Shown: positions 47,172-58,504 of the stretch, piece by piece | How the letters are laid out: each line of letters begins with the position of its first letter | Position numbering within the stretch: the first letter of the stretch is position 1 | NCBI GenBank assembly: GCA_007694185.1 | Contig: RECD01000102.1 | Span: forward strand, 62,001-126,000 | Direction of reading: 5' to 3' | Length of the DNA: 64,000 nucleotides | Origin: Planctomycetaceae bacterium | GTDB lineage: Bacteria > Planctomycetota > Planctomycetia > Pirellulales > Pirellulaceae | The notes under the pieces: generated by a model | Databases searched by the model: none | Told to the model about the DNA's origin: nothing | The model's input: the letters and a program-made list of their open reading frames with translations, nothing else | Position numbers and translations under genes: made by a program

Positions 47172-48239
47172 TCAGTTCAAGTCGACCGAGTTGCCGTCAG
47201 CCATCGCCAACAAATTCAACCAGTTCTGCAGGGTGATCGATTCCGAAATGAATCGCACCGAACCGTCGGCCAAGCAGATTTGAACACCGCCGGGATGGCG
47301 ACTGCGAGAGGTCTGGAACCCACGAGATCCGCCGCCGACGCACCGCAGGTTCCGGTCGGGATCTCCAGCGTAGCCGCAGATGCCGGGGCGGTCCATCATC
47401 AGATCGTCGAGGGCATTTCCGTTAGGGGGGAGCAGGATCCGGGGGCTGGCGGCTGCCGGTTGCCCCCCGTTGATGTACATGCCGGTCGCGTACATCCATG
47501 CCCCGCGCCCGTCATTTTGGACGTCGGCAGCGATGATCTCGGCGACCAGAACGGTGTTGGAAAGGCCGTCTCGGATCTCGGCAAACGTTGCGGCAAAGGG
47601 ACCTTGGGGCAAACCGGCACCTTCGAAGTGAAACGGGCCGCGTTCACGACGAATGCGATAGTCCGTGGTCGAAAAAGCATTTCCGGCGCCACAGTTGATG
47701 CCGTAATTTCCGCGAGCCAATCCGCCCCGTGTGCCGTCGGGCAACACCCAGGCACTGGTCGGGCTGAACAACTCCTTTCGACCACCATCGCTGGGGCAGC
47801 GATAGGTCTCGATTTCGCGTCCTCCGAGCAACAGGTTGCCAGGGTTGTGTCGGAAGCCTTGGTTGCCGCCCAAATGCCTGAAGTCGTAACGATCGTAAAT
47901 CGCGTTCTGTTCCAAATAGGGCAAAATACCGACAGCCCAACTTTGGGAATGGCTGGTACTGCTCGCGTTGACGACCACGTCCCGAGCGTTGTAGCCCGGA
48001 ATCGGCAGGATGTTGAAAGTGTCGTTGTAGTTATGCATCGCCAACCCGATCTGCTTCAGGTTGTTGCCGCAACTCATCCGCCGAGCCGCCTCACGAGCCG
48101 CTTGCACGGCAGGCAGCAACAAGCCGACCATCACGCCGATGATGGCGATCACAACGAGCAGTTCGACCAACGTGAATGCGCCCCGCCGCGCCCTGGCGGA
48201 AGCGGTGAACTGGCGGTCGAGTGAGTAGGTGAATCGCAT
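47172..48239 (-). CDS. DUF1559 pseudopilin-like protein
   Basis: A 355-aa protein with a type IV pilin-like N-terminal motif GAFTLVELLVVIAIIGVMVGLLLPAVQAAREAARR (read in parts, about residues 19-53), processed by prepilin peptidase in pilins. DUF1559 follows: CGNNLKQIGLAMHNYND and, near the end, SRHPGGVQICLADGSVRFISESI, the H-x-G / DGSVRFI signature. The frame is open to 48335 but ATG 48239 starts the usual basic leader. A small lipoprotein gene follows. These proteins are numerous in planctomycetes and thought to be envelope or pseudopilus components. Confidence 0.94.
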   Translation of the reverse strand: MRFTYSLDRQFTASARARRGAFTLVELLVVIAIIGVMVGLLLPAVQAAREAARRMSCGNNLKQIGLAMHNYNDTFNILPIPGYNARDVVVNASSTSHSQSWAVGILPYLEQNAIYDRYDFRHLGGNQGFRHNPGNLLLGGREIETYRCPSDGGRKELFSPTSAWVLPDGTRGGLARGNYGINCGAGNAFSTTDYRIRRERGPFHFEGAGLPQGPFAATFAEIRDGLSNTVLVAEIIAADVQNDGRGAWMYATGMYINGGQPAAASPRILLPPNGNALDDLMMDRPGICGYAGDPDRNLRCVGGGSRGFQTSRSRHPGGVQICLADGSVRFISESITLQNWLNLLAMADGNSVDLN

Positions 48240-48521
48240 GACAGAACCGTTGCAGAAGGAATAGAAAATCAAAACGAACTGATCAGGCTCCGCAGAGGGG
48301 GGAGCAAATGAATGACGAAGTCGACGAGGTCTCAACGAATGAGCTGTTCCTTCCCGTCAGGTAAATGCCCGATAGCAACCAATCACCAATGCCAACGTGT
48401 TCGAATGCGAGTTGGCAACGAGGGTCGCTGATGCTTTGTCAAAAAAACACGAAAACTTAACACCACAGTTTACCCGCGATCGTTTCGGTTGCCTACCCTC
48501 CCCGGACCTGCGCGTGCGTGA

Positions 48522-48756
48522 TCAGTCGAGACTAGCGGTTTCCCCGTCTTGCATCGACAAGGAAAAGAGCCACATCTGCTTCTGGATCGATTCGCTGACG
48601 AATCTGACGGAGCCGTAGCAGGGCGAGTTGGACACCTCCCGGGTGGCGAATCCGCGAAGTCTGGAAGCCACGGTTGCCACCGGCAACGCACCGCAAGTGC
48701 CGGTCTGGGGCGCCGGTGTACCCGCAGTTGCCGGGTCGATCCGGTTGCGGTCTGTG
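48522..48756 (-). pseudogene. Frameshifted relic of a DUF1559 gene (C-terminal part)
   Basis: Reading the minus strand, 48756-48625 encodes the segments RPGNCGYTGAPDRHLRC and GGNRGFQTSRIRHPGGVQLAL, which match residues about 300-335 of the intact DUF1559 protein next door (DRPGICGYAGDPDRNLRC, GFQTSRSRHPGGVQ). About position 48614-48624 the frame shifts by +4 nt relative to the intact gene, and a second frame continues GSVRFVSESIQKQMWLFSLS to a stop at 48522, parallel to the intact GSVRFISES ending. No start or N-terminal half exists; the lutA promoter region follows. It is the remains of a duplicated copy. Confidence 0.8.
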
Positions 48757-48848
48757 CGACAGGTCCCGCTCGGACTGGATCGTCTTGGACTATACTGTGG
48801 GTCAGCTTGGTTTTCTGAAACCGCCACCCGATTGGAATCGCGCTTTCG

Positions 48849-49649
48849 ATGTCTGTCGCTCTGTTCGTCCCCTGTTACATCGATCAGTTCTATCCTGACG
48901 TTGCGGTCGCGACGCTCGAACTGCTCGAGCGTCAGGGGCTCGAAGTCGTCTTTCCGAAGGAGCAGACCTGCTGCGGCCAACCGATGGCCAATACCGGCTG
49001 TGCCGCTCAGGCCGAACCGGTCGCCCGCCGATTTGTCGAGCTCTTTTCGGAATTCGACCAAATCGTCTGCCCGTCCGGTTCCTGTGCCGCCATGGTTCGT
49101 CACCACTACGCCGAGTACTTTTCGCCGGATGATCAGCGATTTCGGAAGGTTCGCGAATCGACCTTTGAGCTTTGCGAATTCCTGACGGATGTGGTCGGGG
49201 TACAGTCCCTCGGGACCCGTTTTCCGCACAGGGTCAGCGTTCATCCGAGTTGTCACGGTCTACGGGAGTTGCGGCTGGCCCCGAGCAGCGAAACCCGGTT
49301 TGCCGGCGGCCGCGACAAGCTGCGAGAGTTGCTCGCGTTGGTCGAGGGGGTGACCTGGGCCGAGCCGCAGCGGAGCGATGAGTGCTGTGGATTCGGCGGT
49401 ACCTTTGCGGTCAATGAGGCGGACGTGTCGGTGGCGATGGGTCGCGATCGGATCGCCGACCACCTCGCGGCCGGCAGCGAGGTGATCGTGGCGGGTGACA
49501 TGTCGTGTCTGATGCATCTGAATGGCTTGATCCGGCGGGCCGGGCAACCGCTCGGCGTGATGCATATCGCTCAAGTGTTGATGGGACGACCGCTTTCCGG
49601 AGCGATCAGACCGTCGGTAGCGGTTCCGGGGTTGGCTGTGGGTGAGTGA
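48849..49649 (+). CDS. lutA: LutA-like lactate oxidation subunit (CCG-domain Fe-S protein)
   Basis: A 266-aa soluble protein of the LutA/YkgE family with two CCG (DUF224) cysteine-rich modules: CCGQPMANTGC in the first and CHGLRELRL then DECCGFGGTF in the second. With LutB and LutC it forms the L-lactate dehydrogenase complex that oxidises lactate to pyruvate. Start ATG 48849 gives MSVALFVPCYIDQFYPDV, as in homologs. A -10-like TATACT lies at 48791-48796 but no clear -35 box. lutB follows 69 nt later. Confidence 0.94.
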   Translation: MSVALFVPCYIDQFYPDVAVATLELLERQGLEVVFPKEQTCCGQPMANTGCAAQAEPVARRFVELFSEFDQIVCPSGSCAAMVRHHYAEYFSPDDQRFRKVRESTFELCEFLTDVVGVQSLGTRFPHRVSVHPSCHGLRELRLAPSSETRFAGGRDKLRELLALVEGVTWAEPQRSDECCGFGGTFAVNEADVSVAMGRDRIADHLAAGSEVIVAGDMSCLMHLNGLIRRAGQPLGVMHIAQVLMGRPLSGAIRPSVAVPGLAVGE

Positions 49650-49718
49650 CGACCTGGCAGTCGTTGCTGTTGCCCAGTCAAATCCAATTTATCCTTACGT
49701 CAGACGAATTTCCGGACC

Positions 49719-51173
49719 ATGACAACCACCTCGCAGTTGCCGATCCTCCTTTCCGGTTCGGGAAAACTGGGCCATGCCGACGCGGACGACCAGCGGCCGC
49801 ATCGGGATCACCCGACGATGGCACGCGATTTCGTGGCGAATGTCCAGCGGACTCATTGGCACGATGGGGCCTTGTGGTTCGTCCGGAACAAGCGGGACGC
49901 ACAGGCATCGTCGATTCCCGAATGGGAGTACTTGCGGGAGCAAGCATCGGCGATCAAGCAGGAAGCGATCGCAAAGCTGGCGGATTTTTTGGAGCAGTTC
50001 GAGGCCAATGCGACCCGCTTGGGGGCTGTCGTACACTGGGCCGCGGATGCGGAGCAGCACAATGAAATCGTGCATGAGATCCTCCGGCAACGAGGGATCG
50101 GCAAGCTTGTCAAAAGCAAATCGATGCTGACTGAAGAATGCCACCTCAACGGCTACCTCGAGCGTCGCGGGATCGAAGTCGTCGATACCGACTTGGGGGA
50201 ACGGATCGTGCAGCTTCGCCAAGAGACGCCCAGCCACATTGTCCTCCCCGCGATTCACCTCAAGAAGGAAGAGGTCGGCGAAACGTTTCACACCCATTTG
50301 GGGACCGATGCCGGGGCGAGCGACCCGCAGTACCTGACCGAAGCGGCCCGCGGCCACCTGAGGGGCAAGTTTCTTGCTGGGGAGGCCGGTTTGACGGGAG
50401 TCAATTTCGCGATCGCGCAGACCGGCGGGATCGTCGTCTGCACCAACGAGGGGAATGCCGACCTGGGGGCGGTGTTGCCTCCGGTGCACATCGCCAGCAT
50501 GGGGCTGGAAAAGATCATTCCGCGGTTGGAGGACTTGGCCGTCTTCACTCGGTTGTTAGCCCGCTCGGCAACCGGGCAACCGATCACCACCTACACGTCC
50601 CATTTTCATGGTCCTCGCGACGCCGCCAGTGAGTTGCACATCGTGATCGTTGACAACGGTCGGTCGACGATCCGGGAAAGCGACACGTTTCGTGCGGCAT
50701 TGGGCTGCATTCGCTGTGGGGCCTGCATGAATACCTGCCCGGTGTTCCGCCGTAGCGGTGGGCATAGCTATGGCGCGACCGTCCCCGGGCCGATCGGTTC
50801 GGTGCTGAATCCCGCCAGCGATGACGCGCGGCACAAAAGTTTGCCCTATGCCTGTAGCCTGTGCGGTTCCTGCACCGACGTTTGTCCGGTCAAGATCCCG
50901 CTGCATCACCAGTTGTTGGCGTGGCGGAAGGAGTTTGGGAAACGGGGGCTGCTGTCGGTCGGCAAGACGCTGCCGATGAGGGCGGCCTCCTTCGTTTTTC
51001 GTCATCCCGCGCTCTACCGCCTTGGTGGGCGTCTGGCCCGGATCGCGATGCGGACGCTGCCCCGAGTCTTCTTTGTCAATCGGCTGAATACCTGGAGCCG
51101 AGATCGGGAGTTGCCAACGGCGCCGGCAGATAGCTTTTCGCAGTGGTATGCCAAGAACCGAGGGCCCAAGTGA
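49719..51173 (+). CDS. lutB: LutB-like iron-sulfur lactate oxidation subunit
   Basis: A 484-aa protein of the LutB/YkgF family: an N-terminal LUD domain (about 60-300, GVNFAIAQTGGIVVCTNEGN) followed by two 4Fe-4S clusters: CIRCGACMNTCPV (about 330) and CSLCGSCTDVCPV (about 382). It transfers electrons from lactate oxidation. Between lutA (69-nt gap) and lutC (1-nt overlap) it forms the standard lutABC operon. Confidence 0.95.
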   Translation: MTTTSQLPILLSGSGKLGHADADDQRPHRDHPTMARDFVANVQRTHWHDGALWFVRNKRDAQASSIPEWEYLREQASAIKQEAIAKLADFLEQFEANATRLGAVVHWAADAEQHNEIVHEILRQRGIGKLVKSKSMLTEECHLNGYLERRGIEVVDTDLGERIVQLRQETPSHIVLPAIHLKKEEVGETFHTHLGTDAGASDPQYLTEAARGHLRGKFLAGEAGLTGVNFAIAQTGGIVVCTNEGNADLGAVLPPVHIASMGLEKIIPRLEDLAVFTRLLARSATGQPITTYTSHFHGPRDAASELHIVIVDNGRSTIRESDTFRAALGCIRCGACMNTCPVFRRSGGHSYGATVPGPIGSVLNPASDDARHKSLPYACSLCGSCTDVCPVKIPLHHQLLAWRKEFGKRGLLSVGKTLPMRAASFVFRHPALYRLGGRLARIAMRTLPRVFFVNRLNTWSRDRELPTAPADSFSQWYAKNRGPK

Positions 51174-51885
51174 TGGTTGCGATCGCGAACAGCCGGCAGG
51201 CCATTTTGGACCGCTTGAAGTCGATCCCGATCGAGCAGCCCCCTGCCCCGGTGGTCGATCCGCAGCGGTTGGTGCGTTACGACGACCCGCTCGCGAAGTT
51301 CACCGAGGTGTTGAGCTTTGTCGGCGGTCAGGTTCACGTCGTCGAGCGACCTCAACAGGTGTCGGAAATTCTCGGGCAATTCCCGGCGTTTCGCGATGCC
51401 CAGCAGGTCGCCTCGTCGGCCCCCGAGATCCTGACCGGCAATATCGATCTGAATAAAGTGGCTGATCCCCATCTGCTGGCCTATCTCGATTGGGCGATCA
51501 TTCCGGGGCGTTTTGCGGTCGCCGAGAACGGGGCGATCTGGGTCCGCCCCACCGGCCCGATCGAACGGGCGATGTTGTTCTTGACCCAGCACTTGGTGAT
51601 CGTCGTTCCCAAGACCGAGCTGATCGAACACATGCACGAAGCCTATCGCCGGTTGGGGCAGGATGGCGTTGGGACATCGGGGCCCGAGTTCGGGATCTTC
51701 ATATCCGGACCCAGCAAAACGGCGGACATCGAGCAATCGCTCGTGATCGGCGCGCACGGCTGCCGTACGCTCCAAGTTTTCCTGATCGACGACTCGAGCG
51801 GCCCCGCAGTCGCGACGGACGGCGGTGACGGGCTGGCCGGCACAACGCCGGACCGCCCTGTCGCCGGCGATTCAGCCGGGCGGAT

Positions 51886-51889
<4 letters not shown>
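51173..51889 (+). CDS. lutC: LutC-like LUD-domain subunit
   Basis: A 238-aa LUD-domain protein (LutC/YkgG), the third component of the lactate oxidation complex. Typical segments: [42 protein letters not shown], and [24 protein letters not shown]. The start ATG overlaps the lutB stop by one base (TGATG), so translation is coupled. The tail of about 35 residues is extra. The 3' end overlaps convergent clpB by 4 nt. Confidence 0.94.
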
Positions 51890-54555
<2,666 letters not shown>

Positions 54556-54689
54556 CGGATGCTCCTTCGAGGATGAGATGAGAGGTGCGTGCCGCTCGGC
54601 CGGTCGCCTCAATACTTGGGCCGGAGTTGGCGTCAATGGGGACCGGGGCCAAGTGGGGGCGGCGGGGGTGTGCTTGGGAAGTGGGGGGA

Positions 54690-54726
54690 GTCCAAACGAA
54701 AAGCGGCGATCAGGACCGCCGCTTCA
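54690..54726 (-). terminator. Intrinsic terminator downstream of dnaK
   Basis: Perfect 8-bp inverted repeat AAGCGGCG (54701-54708) / CGCCGCTT (54717-54724) with an 8-nt loop. Read on the minus strand it is followed by TTCGTTTGG, so the hairpin plus T-rich tail forms a classic Rho-independent terminator about 70 nt after the dnaK stop. Confidence 0.72.
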
Positions 54727-54737
54727 TCGGTTTTCCC

Positions 54738-54765
54738 TCGCCGCGGTCACGGTCGGCCGCGGCGA
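54738..54765 (-). terminator. Second hairpin after dnaK
   Basis: Perfect 9-bp stem TCGCCGCGG (54738-54746) / CCGCGGCGA (54757-54765) with a 10-nt loop, located between the dnaK stop and the T-tailed terminator. It has no T tract on the minus strand, so it may be a pause or RNA-stability hairpin rather than a terminator. Confidence 0.5.
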
Positions 54766-54794
54766 AAGGGATCAGCTATCTGCAGGAAGGGGGT

Positions 54795-56717
54795 TCAGTC
54801 CTTCACCTCGAATTCGGCATCGATCGCGTCGTCATCGGGGGTGGCCGATCCGTCCGGCTTAGCTTGAGAGCCGTCTCCGCCGGCGTTCGACTTTTCGTAG
54901 AGTACCTTGCTGAAGGCCTGCGAAGCCGCATTCAGCTCTTCGGTCGCCTGTTTGATCGCCGAGGCATCGCTTCCGGCGGCTGCCGTCTTCACCTTTTCGA
55001 TCGACTTGTTCATCGGTTCCTTATCGGAATCCGACAACTTGTCGGCGTTTTCCGTCATCAGCTTTTCGCACTGATAAGTCATTTGGCTCGCCTTGTTGCG
55101 GGCTTCCGCCAATTCGAATTGTCGGCGATCTTCGTCCGCGTTGGCCTCGGCGTCCTTCCTCATCTGTTCGATTTCGGAATTGTCCAGGCCAGCGGCTTCC
55201 TTGATTTCCACCTTCGCTTCTTTGCCGGTACCCAACTCCTTCGCAGACACGCTCAGGATGCCGTTCTGGTCGATGTCGAACTTGACTTCGATCTGCGGCA
55301 TGCCTCGCGGTTGGGGCGGGATGCCCTCCAGATTGAATTCGCCCAGCAATCGGTTGGCGGCGGCCATTTTCCGTTCACCTTGGAACACCCGCACCGTCAC
55401 GGCGGTTTGGCCATCGGCGGCCGTGCTGAAGACGTTTTTCTTCTCGACCGGAACCGTCGTGTTCCGTTCGACCAACGCGGTCATCACGCCCCCTTCAGTC
55501 TCGATGCCGAGCGTCAGCGGGGTCACGTCCAGCAGCAGCACGTCCGTCCGGTCGCCGGCCAGAACGCTGGCTTGGATGGCGGCGCCCACAGCGACCACCT
55601 CGTCCGGGTTGACGCCTTGGTGAGGCTCTTTGCCGAATACCTGCTTGACGAGTTCACGTACCTTAGGGACCCGCGTGCTGCCGCCGACCAAGACGACTTC
55701 GTCGATGTCGGACGGCTTCATGCCGGCGTCTTCCAAAGCCTGGAGCAGCGGTTTCTTGCAACGCAGTACCAAATCGTCGATCAGTTCCTCGAACTTAGCG
55801 CGGGTGATCTTTTGCGTCAGGTGCTTCGGCCCCGAAGCGTCCATCGTGATGAACGGCAAGTTGATGTCGGTTTCGGGCAACGAGCTGAGTTCCTTCTTCG
55901 CCTTTTCGCAAGCTTCTTGCAGGCGTTGCAGCGCCATCGGGTCGTTACGGAGGTCGATCGCCGTGTCCTTCTTGAACTGATCGGCAACGTGGTGGATCAA
56001 CGCTTCGTCGAAGTCGTCACCGCCGAGGTGCGTGTCGCCCGAGGTGCTGATCACTTGGAAGACTCGGCTGCTGCCCTCCTCGTCTCCGCTGTCGGCGACT
56101 TCCAGGACGCTGACGTCGAACGTGCCGCCCCCGAGGTCGAAGACGATGATCTTCTCGTCTTTCTTCTTGTCGAGCCCGTATGCCAACGCCGCCGCGGTCG
56201 GTTCGTTGATGATTCGCATCACTTCCAGGCCCGCGATCTGCCCGGCGTCCTTGGTCGCCTGCCGCTGGCTGTCATTGAAGTAAGCCGGAACCGTAATCAC
56301 CGCCTTGTTGACCTTGTGCCCCAGGTAGCTCTCGGCAGATTCCTTCAGCTTCCGAAGCACCTTTGCCGAGATTTCCTGAGGCGTGTATTCCTTGTCGCCG
56401 ACCTTGATCTTCACATATTCGTTCGCCCCTCCGGTAACGCCGTAGGGGACCATCTTTTCTTCGCTTTGCACCTCGCTGTGCCGCCGGCCCATGAACCGCT
56501 TGGCGGAGTAAACCGTCCGTTTCGGGTTGGTGACCGCCTGCCGACGGGCCGGTTCGCCGACGATCGTTTCTTCCTTGTCGTTGAAGGCGACGACGCTGGG
56601 GGTGATCCGGTTCCCTTCCGCATTCGGGATCACCTTGGGCTCGCTCCCCTCCATGATCGCGACAACGCTGTTGGTGGTACCGAGGTCGATGCCGATGATT
56701 TTTTCGCCTTGAGCCAT
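54795..56717 (-). CDS. dnaK: Molecular chaperone DnaK (Hsp70)
   Basis: A 640-aa Hsp70 chaperone. ATPase domain signatures: [16 protein letters not shown] (about 9-24), [13 protein letters not shown] and [15 protein letters not shown]. The substrate-binding domain follows with [24 protein letters not shown], then a helical lid and the acidic end [13 protein letters not shown]. The frame is open upstream, but ATG 56717 ([13 protein letters not shown]) is the right start. No grpE or dnaJ lies nearby. A sigma-54-like promoter is 110-125 nt upstream of the start codon; a terminator follows, then clpB. Confidence 0.98.
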   Translation of the reverse strand: MAQGEKIIGIDLGTTNSVVAIMEGSEPKVIPNAEGNRITPSVVAFNDKEETIVGEPARRQAVTNPKRTVYSAKRFMGRRHSEVQSEEKMVPYGVTGGANEYVKIKVGDKEYTPQEISAKVLRKLKESAESYLGHKVNKAVITVPAYFNDSQRQATKDAGQIAGLEVMRIINEPTAAALAYGLDKKKDEKIIVFDLGGGTFDVSVLEVADSGDEEGSSRVFQVISTSGDTHLGGDDFDEALIHHVADQFKKDTAIDLRNDPMALQRLQEACEKAKKELSSLPETDINLPFITMDASGPKHLTQKITRAKFEELIDDLVLRCKKPLLQALEDAGMKPSDIDEVVLVGGSTRVPKVRELVKQVFGKEPHQGVNPDEVVAVGAAIQASVLAGDRTDVLLLDVTPLTLGIETEGGVMTALVERNTTVPVEKKNVFSTAADGQTAVTVRVFQGERKMAAANRLLGEFNLEGIPPQPRGMPQIEVKFDIDQNGILSVSAKELGTGKEAKVEIKEAAGLDNSEIEQMRKDAEANADEDRRQFELAEARNKASQMTYQCEKLMTENADKLSDSDKEPMNKSIEKVKTAAAGSDASAIKQATEELNAASQAFSKVLYEKSNAGGDGSQAKPDGSATPDDDAIDAEFEVKD

Positions 56718-56826
56718 CGCTGGGGGGTGCTCCCGAAAGGTGGTTTGAGTGAACGTGGATGTTGTCGGAGGTCGGCCCGAATGTACCTTTCTTGGCCGTC
56801 TGACCTCGTTTCGCGAATCCTGACTG

Positions 56827-56842
56827 GGCAAGAACCGTGCCA
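56827..56842 (-). promoter_or_regulatory. Sigma-54 (-24/-12) promoter of dnaK
   Basis: On the minus strand the string TGGCACGGTTCTTGCC matches the RpoN consensus TGGCACG-N4-TTGCW at every fixed position except the last base (C instead of A/T), and the preceding base is a pyrimidine (C) as preferred. GG and GC lie at the required spacing. Transcription would start near 56816, giving a 5' leader of about 100 nt before the dnaK ATG. Confidence 0.6.
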
Positions 56843-57010
56843 GAATTGAGGGCATTTTCGGCAGTTTCGTGATAAGCTGTTATGGGGTATTGGTTTAGGT
56901 GAGTGCTGTTGAGTCGGAAACCGAGTCGTTCGCCAGCCGCAGGGGGGCGAAGTCTCGGAAGTCTGCCAGATTGCCAAGGGGGACCTTTCGCGACTCAGGC
57001 CCCTGTTGTC

Positions 57011-57034
57011 AGAATGACAGTCAATCGTCATTCT
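57011..57034. promoter_or_regulatory. Inverted repeat AGAATGAC-N8-GTCATTCT, possible operator/enhancer
   Basis: A perfect 8-bp inverted repeat with an 8-nt spacer (24 bp in total), lying about 195-218 nt upstream of the predicted sigma-54 start for dnaK. That distance fits an upstream activator site for a bacterial enhancer-binding protein. It also lies 69 nt before pheA, so control of pheA is an alternative. Confidence 0.4.
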
Positions 57035-57102
57035 CTGGCGTTGTGCCGACGCTGAGTGCCCGAGGTCGGTCGTCGTACTTTGCTTGCTTCGCGAGGCTGT
57101 GA

Positions 57103-58263
57103 TTGTCTGCAAGTTCCGATCGAAACGCTTCCGAGCCCGCCGAGTCGGTGGTGACTGCCGATGATGTTTTGCAGGCAACCCGTCAGGTCGATCTGCATCT
57201 GATCGAATTGCTTTTCCGGCGTTGCGACCTAGCTCGGCAGGCCTTCGATTCCCTGCCTCGGGAGGAAGTCGCGGGGCTGATGTTCGCCCATGGGCGACAG
57301 ATCGAGGAGACGGTTGCCGCCACCGATTCGACGGCGTTTTCCGGAGCCGCCGAGGGTTTGACGCCGGATGCCGTGGCCGCTTGGCTAAGACACGCGGCGT
57401 CGATCGGGTTGGCGAACCTGCACTCCACCCGCATTTCCTTCCTCGGGCCGTTGTACAGTTACAGCCACCTGGCGGCGATCAAGTATTTCGGCGAGGCGCC
57501 GCCGATGGCCGCCGTCGCCACGATCCCCGCCGTTTTCGAATCGATCCTGCGGGGTGATTCCCGTGCCGGGCTGGTCCCGATCGAAAACAGCACGGACGGG
57601 CGGATCGTCGATACCCTCGGCATGTTCGTGCGGGTCGATGTCAAAATCTGTGGTGAGGTGCTGCTGCCGATTCACCATAACCTGCTCAGTCGGACACCGC
57701 GGGAGTCGATCCGAGAGGTCCACAGCAAGCCGCAGGCCTTGTCGCAGTGTCGCACTTGGCTGGCGAATCACCTGCCGGGGGCGAAATTGGTCGAATGTGC
57801 CAGCACGGCCATGGCGGCCGACATCGCGGCCACGACCCCCGGGGTCGCGGCGGTAGCGAGCATCGAGGCCGCTCGGCAGTACCAACTCGATGTGATTGAC
57901 GCTTCGATCGAGGACAATCCGAACAACGTCACCCGATTCGCTGTGTTGGGACGGCAAATCGCAGCCCCCAGCGGCCAAGACAAGACGGCGATCCTGTTTC
58001 AGGTTCGGCACCAGCCCGGCTCGTTGGCCGATGCGATGGCCTTGTTCAAGCAGGCGGACTTGAATCTGACCTGGATCGAGTCGTTTCCGTTGCCACATTC
58101 GACGGCGGAATACCTGTTTTTTGTCGAAACAGACGGGCATGCGACGGACGATCGGGTCGCCGGGGCGCTCGAGCGTCTGCGAGCCATCACGCTTCGATTG
58201 GAAGTCATCGGCTCTTACCCGAAAGCTACCCGGCCGCCCCTCGAGGCCGCTGCGTCGCGATGA
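57103..58263 (+). CDS. pheA: Prephenate dehydratase with degenerate N-terminal domain and ACT domain
   Basis: A 386-aa enzyme converting prephenate to phenylpyruvate in phenylalanine synthesis. Residues about 20-110 look like a degenerate AroQ chorismate-mutase helix bundle (VDLHLIELLFRRCDLA); I cannot find all its catalytic Arg/Lys residues. The dehydratase domain begins ISFLGPLYSYSHLAAIKYF and has PIENSTDGRI and the catalytic TRF (277-279). The ACT domain has ESFP (326-329) where the Phe-binding motif is normally ESRP. The start is TTG 57103, with GAGG about 7 nt upstream; no ATG gives a better start. Confidence 0.92.
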   Translation: MSASSDRNASEPAESVVTADDVLQATRQVDLHLIELLFRRCDLARQAFDSLPREEVAGLMFAHGRQIEETVAATDSTAFSGAAEGLTPDAVAAWLRHAASIGLANLHSTRISFLGPLYSYSHLAAIKYFGEAPPMAAVATIPAVFESILRGDSRAGLVPIENSTDGRIVDTLGMFVRVDVKICGEVLLPIHHNLLSRTPRESIREVHSKPQALSQCRTWLANHLPGAKLVECASTAMAADIAATTPGVAAVASIEAARQYQLDVIDASIEDNPNNVTRFAVLGRQIAAPSGQDKTAILFQVRHQPGSLADAMALFKQADLNLTWIESFPLPHSTAEYLFFVETDGHATDDRVAGALERLRAITLRLEVIGSYPKATRPPLEAAASR

Positions 58264-58504
58264 CAAGGAATCGTTGCCGGTGAAAACCGTTGCTGGCCTA
58301 AATCAGAATGCGGGCGGCGGACGGGCCGGGCGGTACGGCGACGCGATTCGAGTTGTCCTGTGGGTCGGGTTTGGCCTATCGTTTCTTTGAGCGGCCGAGC
58401 GATCTACGTCGGGTTTGTCCAAGTTGAAGGTCGCACCGTCGACAGCGATTCGGTGGCCAGTCCCGATGCGGGGCCGGTTAACGCGAGAGAAGCCGGGAGA
58501 ACTG

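Larger units (their letters stand above)
56718..57102. other. dnaK-pheA divergent regulatory region
   Basis: This 385-bp divergent gap holds no convincing gene. It contains the sigma-54-type site (56827-56842), an 8-8-8 inverted repeat (57011-57034) and a lone GAGTGCT string (56901-56907) that matches only half of the HrcA/CIRCE operator. No complete CIRCE and no convincing sigma-32 site were seen. Confidence 0.6.

Noticed and set aside
48522..49256. A 244-codon minus-strand gene
   Set aside because: Only the 3' end resembles DUF1559, in two different frames; the rest mirrors lutA. It is better explained as a relic.
54585..56849. 754-codon open frame on the plus strand
   Set aside because: It lies antisense to dnaK, which is certain, and its translation is Arg/Val/Asp-rich with no family motifs; GC-rich codon use keeps such mirror frames open.
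56881..56920. Possible CIRCE (HrcA) operator
   Set aside because: Only one half-site-like GAGTGCT is present at 56901-56907; the paired TTAGCACTC nine bases away is missing.
56899..57102. Plus-strand 67-codon frame before pheA
   Set aside because: It lies in the dnaK-pheA control region, begins with GTG without a Shine-Dalgarno and is low complexity.
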